A model generated the notes under the pieces. That model saw only the letters and a program-made list of their open reading frames with translations, was not told the DNA's origin and searched no databases. A stretch of DNA of 33,267 nucleotides from Bacillota bacterium (GTDB taxonomy: Bacteria; Bacillota; Clostridia; Clostridiales; Caloramatoraceae). Positions 14,613 through 22,023 of this stretch are shown here, in pieces. Location of the stretch: contig JAEZLD010000154.1 in assembly GCA_023415335.1 (NCBI GenBank), forward strand, positions 1 through 33,267, in the 5' to 3' direction. Made by a program: the position numbers and the translations under genes. The number at the start of each line of letters is the position of its first letter. Position 1 is the first letter of the stretch.

Positions 14613-16142
14613 CTACTTCTCAAGAAGATAGGATGCAAAATCCTTCATGGCCTCTGCAACCATGTTCTTTACTTCCTCTTTTGAAACCATAGCCTCTTCG
14701 GCTTCTCCCGGGTTCTTTTCAACTATCATAGAAATTCCATCAAACAGGTTGGTCATTCTGCCAAGGAATAAGCTTCCCTTTCCTATAAGCATGAACCTGT
14801 TGATTTCACCGCTCATTATCTTTTCTCTACCATAACCAACTATTGGTACTCCTGATGGAATGTGCCCCTGAGTTGGTGCAAAACCAACATAACCATGACT
14901 CTTAACAAAGCCAGGAAGGTCCGTTCTCTGAATCTGTCCCTTCTTAACCGCCATAGCTCCAATCATCTTGTAGTTAGCAGTTGGAACGTCTCCGGCTCCT
15001 GCAGGCTCAGTTATTTCAGGGTTCTGCATTTCTGGAGCATATATGTCAACATCTGTGAAGTTTATACCAGCCCTCTCAAGTGGTGCTGCAACAATTGCCT
15101 CTATAACAGCCTGTGGTGATGCACCTGCACCAATGGAATGCTTTCCAATTGAATCAGTCCTGATTATTGGGCTTACGCCATCGTTTTCAGATATGAGTAC
15201 AGCCACTCCTCCAAGTACATCCTCAAGAACTGGAAGTCCCTTCTCAACATGGCTTTTTCCGTTCATACCAAGCTTTGCAGTACAACCTCCTGCAACAACT
15301 ACAACGTTCTTAAATACCCCGGCTTTAACAAGTGAAGCTGCATTTAAAAGTGCGTGGCTTGGTGCAGCGCAGAACCCTCTTATATCGCTTCCGCTGGCAT
15401 TCTTAAAGCCTGCAACTTCACCTATTGACTTTGCAAAGTTACCGCCGCCTCTCTGGTTCATGTCTCCACATGCTTCCTCTGAGCACTCTATTATATATTC
15501 CACATCATCCTTGTTCATGCCTGTTGTCTCTACAAGATGCATAGCTGCAAGTATTCCTGATGCCTTAGCCACCAGGTTCTCACACATTACATGAGCGGCA
15601 AGGTTTTTATCAAATTCATGGGCTCTCTTTATGCATCCAACAAGCTTATCATTCTGGTAGAGAGGTTCTGCCCCAAGCATATTAACAGCCTTTTCTATAT
15701 CAGCAATTTCAGCACCATCTCCCAGCTTCGAAGTCAAGTCCTTAAGAAGCTTGTGTGCTTCAAACTTTGCTTTTACATCTGCTGTAAAGTTCTTTTCAAT
15801 CAATACCAGGTCAAAGGAGTCTGCAACCTTTAACAGGCCATAGAACTCATCCTGTGGCATTATCTCGCCAAATCTGCCAAACCTGTTTGCTCCCTCAAGC
15901 TTCTTACCATGCCAAGGTCTTGGCATATTGGACAACTCTGCAGGGTCCAGATTTCCTATATAGGTCTGGTTTGGAGCATAGCCTACTACGTCCTCAAAGC
16001 TTCTTATATGAGAAGGTAGCTTCTTAAGATATTCTGAATTAGGGTTTGTCTCTCTTTCAAGAATCTGTGTTGTACCATCATGTATAATCATGTCAGGGGT
16101 GTTAATAAGCACATGGCTTGCCCCTTTAATTACAGGAAACAT
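14613..16142 (-). CDS. grdC: Glycine reductase protein C, beta-type subunit GrdC
   Basis: GrdC is the KAS III-like subunit of protein C. It takes the carboxymethyl group from Se-carboxymethyl-GrdA and forms an acetyl-enzyme. The 509-aa chain is full length for the family. The KAS III-like half runs from about residue 180 to the end, with Cys258 in RGFCAAPSHAL as the likely acyl-accepting cysteine and the glycine-rich VVVAGGCTAKLGMNG nearby. The N-terminal 170 residues are GrdC-specific. AAGGAGGAG precedes the ATG by about 6 nt. It lies 93 nt after grdB, across a strong hairpin that may set a lower level for grdC/grdD than for the selenoprotein genes. Confidence 0.95.
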   Translation of the reverse strand: MFPVIKGASHVLINTPDMIIHDGTTQILERETNPNSEYLKKLPSHIRSFEDVVGYAPNQTYIGNLDPAELSNMPRPWHGKKLEGANRFGRFGEIMPQDEFYGLLKVADSFDLVLIEKNFTADVKAKFEAHKLLKDLTSKLGDGAEIADIEKAVNMLGAEPLYQNDKLVGCIKRAHEFDKNLAAHVMCENLVAKASGILAAMHLVETTGMNKDDVEYIIECSEEACGDMNQRGGGNFAKSIGEVAGFKNASGSDIRGFCAAPSHALLNAASLVKAGVFKNVVVVAGGCTAKLGMNGKSHVEKGLPVLEDVLGGVAVLISENDGVSPIIRTDSIGKHSIGAGASPQAVIEAIVAAPLERAGINFTDVDIYAPEMQNPEITEPAGAGDVPTANYKMIGAMAVKKGQIQRTDLPGFVKSHGYVGFAPTQGHIPSGVPIVGYGREKIMSGEINRFMLIGKGSLFLGRMTNLFDGISMIVEKNPGEAEEAMVSKEEVKNMVAEAMKDFASYLLEK

Positions 16143-16176
16143 TTTATACTCCTCCTTATATTTAGTTTATAAAAGC

Positions 16177-16227
16177 GGGGCTGCCGCAATTATAATCTGC
16201 CTTCTATGGAAGGTCTGCGACAGCCCC
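16177..16227 (-). other. Branched stem-loop between grdB and grdC
   Basis: GGGGCTG-CGCA (16216-16227, minus sense) pairs with TGCG-CAGCCCC (16177-16188), enclosing a small CCTTC/GAAGG hairpin. GCTTTT follows. It is terminator-like but lies inside the operon, 9 nt after the grdB stop, and could act as a partial terminator or decay barrier. Confidence 0.6.
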
Positions 16228-16235
16228 GGTAAGCA

Positions 16236-17537
16236 TTACTCGAATATAGTCTGATCGTCTACTGGTGTCTCAAGGGCCCTTAGAGCCTTTTCAACCAGCT
16301 TCCTTCTTAATGCCTTTTCCTCTTCATGTGAAAGGGCTGGATTGCCAAGTGGATGAGGGATTGCTATTGTAGGAACTATTCTGTTCGCTCCAACAGTCTT
16401 TGATATTGGAACTATTGTACACATATGGACAATTGGAAGACCTGCTCTTTCAATTTCCTTAAGCATCGTTGCACCGCAACGAGTACAGGTTCCTCAGGTG
16501 GAGGTCATTATTACAGCCTGCACGCCATCAGCAAGCAGCCTCTTTGCAATCTCCTGTCCATATTTTCTAGAATTAGCAACTGCAGTTCCGTTACCAACAG
16601 TTGTATAGAAATACCTTCCAAGGCTTCCTATCTTTCCTTCATTCTCCATGTCCCTGAGCACATCTACTGGAAGTACTCTGTCTGCATCTACATTAGCATA
16701 TACTGGGTCGTATCCGCCGTGTGCAGTAGCATACTTGTCCTCAGTAAGGTCATTTACGCCCTCAATACTGTACTCTCCGAACCTTTGAGCATTGGATGCC
16801 TCTATGTGGTCTGGGTTTCCCTTTGGAACTATTCCGCCTGAGGTTACAAGGCCTATTCTTACCTTTGAAACGTCAGCTACGGGGGCTGCTGGCGCTACTC
16901 TGTCGAAGTCAGGCATCTTAAACTCTGTAACGAATTTTTCGCCATTAAGCTTCTTAACCAGCATTTCTACTGCTCTCCTAGATCCTCTTACCTCTGCAAA
17001 ATAGTTCTTTCTAATTCCCATTGGAATATAGCTATCTTCTTCAGGAGAACCTATTTCTTCGTTCTTAACAAGCTTTAAGGCCAAAGCTGCCATTTTTGGT
17101 GCAGCATCTCTCATGCCTGCGGCATTGTTCTTTGTGGAAACAATGTATATGTCCTTTTTGAACATATCTGCTCCTGGGTTTTCAATATACATACCTGATA
17201 CAACAGGAATGTTGAGTACTTCCTTAACTTCCTTTGCTATTGTTCCACAGGCAGTACCATATCTTCCAGCATTAAAAGCTGGTCCTGCAATGAACAAATC
17301 AGGATTGTACTTCTTAACCATGTCCAGGATTTCCTGCTTTGCTGACTTTTCATTCTCAGCAAAATAGGAGTCTCCACATATTATAGTAGCAACTATTTCA
17401 GCTTCTCCCTTGAAGGCAGCCTTAAGTGCTGCTCCTGGACCTACTATGCCTTCCCTGACCTCTGGTGGAATATTTGCTTTTTCCTCTCCACCTATCTGGC
17501 CAAAGAATTGGTTTATATAATGTACTACACGTATCAT
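16236..17537 (-). CDS. grdB: Glycine reductase component B, selenoprotein subunit GrdB
   Basis: GrdB binds glycine together with GrdE, splits off ammonia and donates a carboxymethyl group to GrdA. The frame runs from ATG 17537 (AGGAGG about 10 nt upstream) through TGA at 16494-16496 (Sec348, in TST-U-GTCTRCGATM) to the stop at 16236, giving 433 residues. The N-terminus MIRVVHYINQFFGQIGGEEK is characteristic. It sits 24 nt after grdA and upstream of grdC, the classical gene order, so glycine is the expected substrate. The product is clearly distinct from the GrdH-type protein at 4699-6033. A caller stopping at TGA would split it into 347- and 76-residue pieces. Confidence 0.96.
16466..16482 (-). 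promoter_or_regulatory. Candidate SECIS hairpin of grdB
   Basis: TCGTTGC pairs with GCAACGA around a GGT loop, 11 nt after the UGA. It is the same hairpin as in the grdH-type gene, and the GU in the loop fits bacterial SECIS elements. Confidence 0.6.
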
Positions 17538-17561
17538 TTTGTTTTTTCCTCCTTTGGCTGA

Positions 17562-18035
17562 TTAGTCATTGAACTTTGAATACTGCTGTCTTACAGTGCT
17601 TACTTCCTTTATTATTTCGTCAACATCAAGAACCATTTCCATCATGCCACACTGCTCATCATAAACAGCTGCATCAAATTCATCCTTCATTTCAGGCTCT
17701 ACAACATGGTAAACCCTTAATCCAAGGTCAATACCTGCTAAAGGACCTGCGAAGGTTGGGTCTCCGGCACATACAGTCTCGGCTGAAAGTCCAGCTGACT
17801 CTGCCTCTGCTCCACCTAATATTACTACTACGTTCTCTGCTCCAAATTTTTCAGTTAAGTCCTTAACTCTCTGTTGGATCTCCAGATCCATTGCACCTGC
17901 GGCTGTTCAAACGAAGCATTCTGTTGAGGCAAATACTACCTCTGCTCCTGCACTTACTGCACATGCTTCGATGGCTGGGCCTGGTATTCCATCTCTATCG
18001 CCTATGGCAATAACCTTTCTTCCATTTAATATCAT
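17562..18035 (-). CDS. grdA: GrdA selenoprotein (glycine reductase protein A), copy 3, in operon
   Basis: This is the protein A of the glycine operon: 157 residues, Sec43 from TGA at 17907-17909, motif C40-F-V-U43-TAAGA. GGAGGG lies 7 nt before ATG 18035. It lies between grdE (32 nt upstream) and grdB (24 nt downstream), the standard order. It carries the carboxymethyl selenoether and is reduced back by TrxA. It is almost identical to copy 2 and more distant from copy 1. Since the alpha-helical C-terminus (EVSTVRQQYSKFND) is shared by all copies, they can probably dock on the same GrdC/GrdD. Confidence 0.97.
17875..17890 (-). promoter_or_regulatory. Candidate SECIS hairpin of grdA copy 3
   Basis: Stem TGGATC/GATCCA with loop TGGA, beginning 16 nt after the UGA, conserved in all three grdA copies. 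Confidence 0.55.
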
Positions 18036-18067
18036 AGCTATACCCTCCATTAAAAGTTTTTATTTTG

Positions 18068-19354
18068 TTAGAAGCTCTTAGCTGTAAGATAGTTAAATCC
18101 TACTTCACTGGTTGCTCCGGTAATAACCTGTATCTCAGCCTCTATAGAGCCATCCTCCCTTAATGAGCCTGAGAAACCTCCGGCTATTATGTCAGCTACC
18201 TCTGGATGGCCAATAACCTTGTCCATTGGAGGAAGAACTACCATCTGGTTTGCATTTCCTCCAGTTACAACAGCATCTCCCTTTGGAGTTGAATCTGCCA
18301 GTGACTGTGAAGCACCATCCCTGCCTGCATATTCATCAGTTATAAGGACAGTCTTTATTCCCTTTTCCTCAAGCTTGTTACAGTTCATAACCAGGTCTGC
18401 ATCAGGATTGCCGAAGCCCTCTTCTGATACTATTGCAGCGTCTGCACCAAGGAATTCAACAAGCTTTGCTGTGTAGCTTGATGACCTTTCCTTATCTGCA
18501 AGGTAAACGTTTTCATTAGTCACCACACATCCAAGGAAGTTGTAGTCCTTACCATGCCTGTCATATAAATCAGTGATTACTGGATGGTTCATATGAACAT
18601 AGGTAGGGTTCTTGTCGCATGCAGATACACAGTTTCCGCTTACTACTGCTCCATCAAATACCTCTGTTGGATATAAGAAGGTTGGAATTATCTTCTTTCC
18701 ATCTACTCCATAAACATAGGTGTCATGAAGAAGTCCCTGTGTCTGAATCATGTAAACATATACAACCTTTGGAAGGTCTGGATACTGCTTAAGCTGCTCA
18801 GGTATTGGAAGTGTTTCATAAACCTTTGTCTCGTCAGGCTCAACATTCTTTCCAGCCTTTCCAAGGAAGGTTGCTGCTTTAAAACCAACCATTCTTACAG
18901 CAGCTTCATGCTCATGCTGTGGAATGCCGTCAACAGGCTCACATTTTATAACTACGTTGTGGTTCTTTGAGAATGGAGTATATTTTGCTCCTTCTCCGCT
19001 CATATCGATTATTCCTTCCTGGAAGCCAACTATCTTTCCAGTAGTAACAACTGCTGCACCCTTTAAAACATGTGTTTTTCCGGAACCAACAGTATCAACC
19101 TTTGATATGAAACCAGGGAATATCCCCCCATTTCCTTCAACCTTAACTCTTGGCTCTATTACATCCTTAACAGGAATTATTCTTACGCTGTCTCCAGGAT
19201 GAACGATGTCAATATCTATTGACTTTAATCTTTCATCTCCGCCAACCTCATTTAAGAGCTCCTGCTTGTTTACGTAAAGTACACTGTTTTCGAGCTTTGT
19301 TGTTTCGCCAAACTGTACATCCTTAATAAATATGTTGCCTAATTCTAGGCGCAT
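18068..19354 (-). CDS. grdE: Glycine reductase component B proprotein GrdE
   Basis: GrdE is the proprotein subunit of glycine-specific component B. In studied species it is cleaved at a conserved Asn-Cys to give two chains, one bearing a carbonyl group thought to bind the glycine amine. Here that site is N241-C242 in VVSGNCVSACDKNPTY, exactly the known position. I start it at ATG 19354 (MRLELGNIFIKDV), preceded by GGGGGTGAG; an in-frame upstream ATG at 19387 would add 11 residues unlike the family. Length is then 428 residues. It is 44 nt after trxA and 32 nt before grdA. It differs clearly from the grdI-type paralogue, which lacks this cysteine. Confidence 0.96.
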   Translation of the reverse strand: MRLELGNIFIKDVQFGETTKLENSVLYVNKQELLNEVGGDERLKSIDIDIVHPGDSVRIIPVKDVIEPRVKVEGNGGIFPGFISKVDTVGSGKTHVLKGAAVVTTGKIVGFQEGIIDMSGEGAKYTPFSKNHNVVIKCEPVDGIPQHEHEAAVRMVGFKAATFLGKAGKNVEPDETKVYETLPIPEQLKQYPDLPKVVYVYMIQTQGLLHDTYVYGVDGKKIIPTFLYPTEVFDGAVVSGNCVSACDKNPTYVHMNHPVITDLYDRHGKDYNFLGCVVTNENVYLADKERSSSYTAKLVEFLGADAAIVSEEGFGNPDADLVMNCNKLEEKGIKTVLITDEYAGRDGASQSLADSTPKGDAVVTGGNANQMVVLPPMDKVIGHPEVADIIAGGFSGSLREDGSIEAEIQVITGATSEVGFNYLTAKSF

Positions 19355-19375
19355 TGCTCTCACCCCCGTATTTAT

Positions 19376-19399
19376 ATCATTGGGCATACGCCCAGTGAT
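19376..19399 (-). other. Small hairpin between trxA and grdE
   Basis: ATCAcTGGGC pairs with GCCCAaTGAT around a 4-nt loop, overlapping the trxA stop. There is no U tract, so it is probably a processing or stability element rather than a terminator. Confidence 0.4.
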
Positions 19400-19725
19400 T
19401 ACTTATAGAATCTTTTTACCATTTCCTCAATGTCTGCAATGGAAGCTATCTTATCTGGTGTAAGAACCTCAGCCTTTTCTCCATTTACATACATTATCAT
19501 TGTTGGAAGGCCTAAAACTCTCTGAGCTATAGCAAGTCTCCTGTTGGAGCTTGTGTTTAAGCTGGTGAATTTTATCTTGTCTCCGTACTTTTCTTCAAGA
19601 GCGTGAACGTCTGGCATTAACTGCTTACAGATTTCACATTTATCTCCCCAGAAATCTACGAAAACTGGTTTTTCAGTATAGTTTAGAACTTCAGCATCAA
19701 AGTTTTCCTTGTTAACCTCTAACAT
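19399..19725 (-). CDS. trxA: Thioredoxin of the glycine reductase system, atypical CEIC active site
   Basis: This 108-aa thioredoxin-fold protein is predicted to re-reduce GrdA (and GrdB) with electrons from TrxB. The fold is complete: FVDFWG strand, active-site helix, and cis-proline in GLPTMIMY (about residue 74). The redox site is CEIC (residues 32-35, in WGDKCEICKQ) instead of the usual WCGPC, so both the central dipeptide and the flanking residues differ. Non-canonical sites are known in thioredoxins of glycine-reducing anaerobes. It follows trxB by 11 nt and precedes grdE by 44 nt. GGAGG precedes the ATG. Confidence 0.93.
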   Translation of the reverse strand: MLEVNKENFDAEVLNYTEKPVFVDFWGDKCEICKQLMPDVHALEEKYGDKIKFTSLNTSSNRRLAIAQRVLGLPTMIMYVNGEKAEVLTPDKIASIADIEEMVKRFYK

Positions 19726-19736
19726 TATTATTCCTC

Positions 19737-20666
19737 CTACTTTCCAAATTTTTCAGTTATATATTCTTCTGCAATAGTTGCAGCTATTGCCCCATCTGCT
19801 GCAGCAGTAATAACCTGCCTTAAGGATTTGACCCTTACGTCTCCTGCTGCAAAAATTCCAGATACATTTGTCCTCATATCGTCATCTGTTGGTATGTATC
19901 CTCTTTCATCAAGCTGAATCTTATCTCCGAAGAGCTCTGTGATTGGAGTAAGTCCTACGAATACAAATACACCATTAACCTCAAGGCTTGAAAGCTCTCC
20001 GGTCTTAACGTTTTTAACTGTAAGGGATTCCAGTATTTCATCTCCATTAGCTTCAGTAACCACTGAATTCCATATGAATTTTATCTTTGGATTTGCAAAA
20101 GCCTTTTCCTGAAGTGATTTTGCAGCCCTAAGGGCATCTCTTCTGTGGATTACTGTAACAGATTCTGCAAATTTAGTAAGGTAAATTGCCTCAGTTATTG
20201 CTGAGTCTCCTCCGCCTATTACTGCAATGTCAAGGCCCTCAAAGAAATCTGCATCGCAGGTTGCACAGTAGGAAACTCCTTTACCTCTGAGTTCAAGCTC
20301 TCTGTCAAAGCCTCCAAGTCTTGGATTTGCTCCGGTAGCTATAATTACAGACTTAGCCTGGTAATCATTCTGCTTACCTTTTATAACCTTAATATCTCCT
20401 GAAAAATCTACATCTATTACTGCATCCTTTACGAACTTACATCCAAAGTCTTCAGCCTGCTTCTTCATTCTTTCTGAAAGGGCTGATCCAGTACATTCCT
20501 CTATGGAGCCAGGATAGTTTTCAAGCTCATCCGTTGTAGTAGCCTGGCCACCGAACTTACCCTTCTCTATTATTACTACATTCATCCTTGATCTTGCTGC
20601 ATATAATCCTGCTGAAAGTCCTGCAGGACCTCCGCCAATTACTGCAATGTCATAAATTTCTGGCAT
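19737..20666 (-). CDS. trxB: NADPH-thioredoxin reductase
   Basis: This 309-aa flavoprotein passes electrons from NAD(P)H through FAD and a disulfide to TrxA. The FAD motif GGGPAG (about residues 12-17), the redox site CATC (about 133-136), the nucleotide motif GGGDSA with HRR downstream, and GDVR near the C-terminus are all present. ATG at 20666 is chosen because AGGAG lies 8 nt upstream; a GTG three codons earlier overlaps the grdX stop. It follows grdX by 5 nt and is followed by trxA, the standard layout of clostridial glycine reductase operons. Confidence 0.96.
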   Translation of the reverse strand: MPEIYDIAVIGGGPAGLSAGLYAARSRMNVVIIEKGKFGGQATTTDELENYPGSIEECTGSALSERMKKQAEDFGCKFVKDAVIDVDFSGDIKVIKGKQNDYQAKSVIIATGANPRLGGFDRELELRGKGVSYCATCDADFFEGLDIAVIGGGDSAITEAIYLTKFAESVTVIHRRDALRAAKSLQEKAFANPKIKFIWNSVVTEANGDEILESLTVKNVKTGELSSLEVNGVFVFVGLTPITELFGDKIQLDERGYIPTDDDMRTNVSGIFAAGDVRVKSLRQVITAAADGAIAATIAEEYITEKFGK

Positions 20667-20671
20667 TTTGA

Positions 20672-21055
20672 TCACTCCTTATTCATGATTAGTGCATTTT
20701 TAATTAAATCATAGTCTATAAGCCTGTAATCCTCTAAAACCGTCTCCGGCCAGTCCCTTAAGGGACGGCTCCGTAAAAGTCTCTCTGAAGTTTCTATGCT
20801 GTTTTCTATATATTCAAGGGAAACCAGATCAACCTCTGGCTCCGGTTTTAAAGTCATTACAATGGTTTTAAACGGTGTTTGATTGGGTTTTATGCTTCCT
20901 GCAAGCGGATGAGTAAGAAGCCTGTTTCCTTTATGTATCATATCTCTAACAGTGCGCATCACATCCATAAGCGTTCCGTCTATGAATACAACATCATATT
21001 CATTCTGGAAATTTTCCTTTGACAGCTTGTTATTAGTTACCACAATCTTCTTCAT
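20672..21055 (-). CDS. grdX: GrdX, small protein of glycine reductase operons
   Basis: This 127-aa protein is of the GrdX family, found at the head of glycine reductase operons; its function is unknown. There is no signal peptide, membrane segment or obvious catalytic motif. The chain begins MKKIVVTNNKL, has a central block (GNRLLTHPLAGSIKPN, about residues 43-58), and ends in charged helices. GAGG lies 7 nt before the ATG. It is the first gene after the two glycine riboswitches and lies 5 nt before trxB. Confidence 0.85.
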   Translation of the reverse strand: MKKIVVTNNKLSKENFQNEYDVVFIDGTLMDVMRTVRDMIHKGNRLLTHPLAGSIKPNQTPFKTIVMTLKPEPEVDLVSLEYIENSIETSERLLRSRPLRDWPETVLEDYRLIDYDLIKNALIMNKE

Positions 21056-21107
21056 AGTAATACCTCATGTTGTATAAGCTTGATTTATAATTATTACTAA
21101 AACTTAA

Positions 21108-21143
21108 TAAAAAAGAGTGGACAAAGGCTTTTGCCATCCACTC
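21108..21143 (-). terminator. Terminator of the second (grdX-proximal) glycine riboswitch
   Basis: GAGTGGA pairs with TCCACTC, with an inner GGC/GCC helix closed by an AAAA loop, followed by TTTTTT. It sits 52 nt before grdX and after the second aptamer, so it is the expression platform. Confidence 0.88.
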
Positions 21144-21168
21144 CCTGTGTTATTCAGAGCCCCGTCAC

Positions 21169-21255
21169 CAAACAATACTTTTGCCTGAGAGTATCACATT
21201 GCTTGGCGAGCTCTGTTTACCCCTTCGGCGTTCAATAAAGAATCTCTCTTGCTTG
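21169..21255 (-). promoter_or_regulatory. Glycine riboswitch aptamer, second in series
   Basis: This is a gcvT-type glycine aptamer. P1 is CAAGCAA/TTGTTTG (21249-21255 with 21169-21175, one G-U pair). The conserved core has CGCCGAAGGGGTAAAC, CTCTCAGGCAAAAG and flanking purines. A short CTCTG hairpin-like stretch follows, then its own terminator. It nearly repeats the first aptamer. Confidence 0.9.
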
Positions 21256-21287
21256 CTTCATCCGGAATTTATATTGTTTTTCTCCAT

Positions 21288-21319
21288 AAAAAAAGTGAAA
21301 CAAGCCTAAGCCGTTTCAC
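21288..21319 (-). terminator. Terminator of the first glycine riboswitch
   Basis: GTGAAAC pairs with GTTTCAC around an 11-nt loop and is followed by a run of seven T on the minus strand. It lies between the two aptamers, so transcription must pass it before the second aptamer is made. Confidence 0.88.
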
Positions 21320-21345
21320 CTCTGTATTTTTCAGAGTCCTGTCCA

Positions 21346-21432
21346 CAAACAATACTTTTGCCTGAGAGTATCACCTTGCCTGGCCAGCTCCGTTTACCCC
21401 TTCGGCGTTCACTTAAGAAGCTCTCTTGTTTG
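21346..21432 (-). promoter_or_regulatory. Glycine riboswitch aptamer, first in series
   Basis: P1 is CAAACAA/TTGTTTG (21426-21432 with 21346-21352), with the glycine core CGCCGAAGGGGTAAAC and CTCTCAGGCAAAAG. A small hairpin CTCTG/CAGAG follows (21320-21336), like the stem seen beside single-aptamer glycine riboswitches. Glycine switches of this class usually turn genes on, which fits a glycine catabolic operon. Confidence 0.92.
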
Positions 21433-21470
21433 CTTCATTCAGAATTTATATTCAAATTTCCTACAACTTA

Positions 21471-21479
21471 ATTCTAACA
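21471..21479 (-). promoter_or_regulatory. Candidate extended -10 promoter for the grd operon
   Basis: TG-T-TAGAAT on the minus strand lies about 40 nt before the first aptamer. No good -35 is present. Nothing else in 21480-21553 looks like a promoter. Confidence 0.3.
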
Positions 21480-21553
21480 CATGTATGTTAATTTTTCTAC
21501 ATTCATATGATAGTTTATCTTAATATTATAAATAGATTTTTCAAATACTTCTT

Positions 21554-22021
21554 TTATCTCATATGTGGAAATCCTATCTGACGCAGAGCTTCATATGTTA
21601 CAATGGCAACTGAGTTAGATAGATTTAAAGACCGGTCAGAGGTGTCAAGCATAGGTATTTTTATAGATGTATTTTTAAAAATCTCATGTACATCAGCAGG
21701 AACCCCAGAGGATTCTCTTCCAAACATTATAAAGTCTCCCTCTCTATACTCTACCTGGTCATAATAATTAGAGGCCTTTGTAGTGGAAAGATATATCCTG
21801 GAGCCCTTGTTTTTTTCATAGAACTCATTAAAGGATTCGTAAACAGCATAGTCTAACTGAGGCCAGTAATCCATCCCCGATCTTCTAAGATACTTATCGC
21901 TTATATCAAATCCAAGGGGCTTAATCAAATGAAGCTTTGACCTTGTAAGCACGCAGGTTCTTCCTATATTCCCTGTATTCTGAGGTATTTCTGGCTGGTA
22001 TAGTATAATGTTTAGATTCAT
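21554..22021 (-). CDS. trmL: tRNA (cytidine/uridine-2'-O)-methyltransferase TrmL
   Basis: This 155-aa SPOUT-class methyltransferase modifies the wobble ribose of leucine tRNAs with S-adenosylmethionine. Family signatures are all visible: the N-terminal QPEIPQNTGNIGRTC (about residues 9-23), FGRESSGVP (about 98-106), and the trefoil-knot C-terminal RSLNLSNSVAIVTYEALRQ (about 130-148). The length is normal. The ATG has only a weak ribosome-binding site, and it starts 2 nt after the HAD phosphatase stop, so it is probably translationally coupled to that gene. It is a housekeeping gene upstream of, but not functionally tied to, the glycine operon. Confidence 0.94.
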   Translation of the reverse strand: MNLNIILYQPEIPQNTGNIGRTCVLTRSKLHLIKPLGFDISDKYLRRSGMDYWPQLDYAVYESFNEFYEKNKGSRIYLSTTKASNYYDQVEYREGDFIMFGRESSGVPADVHEIFKNTSIKIPMLDTSDRSLNLSNSVAIVTYEALRQIGFPHMR

Positions 22022-22023
22022 GT

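Noticed and set aside
16236..16466. 76-residue frame that could be called a separate small gene
   Set aside because: It is the C-terminal part of GrdB downstream of the Sec codon.
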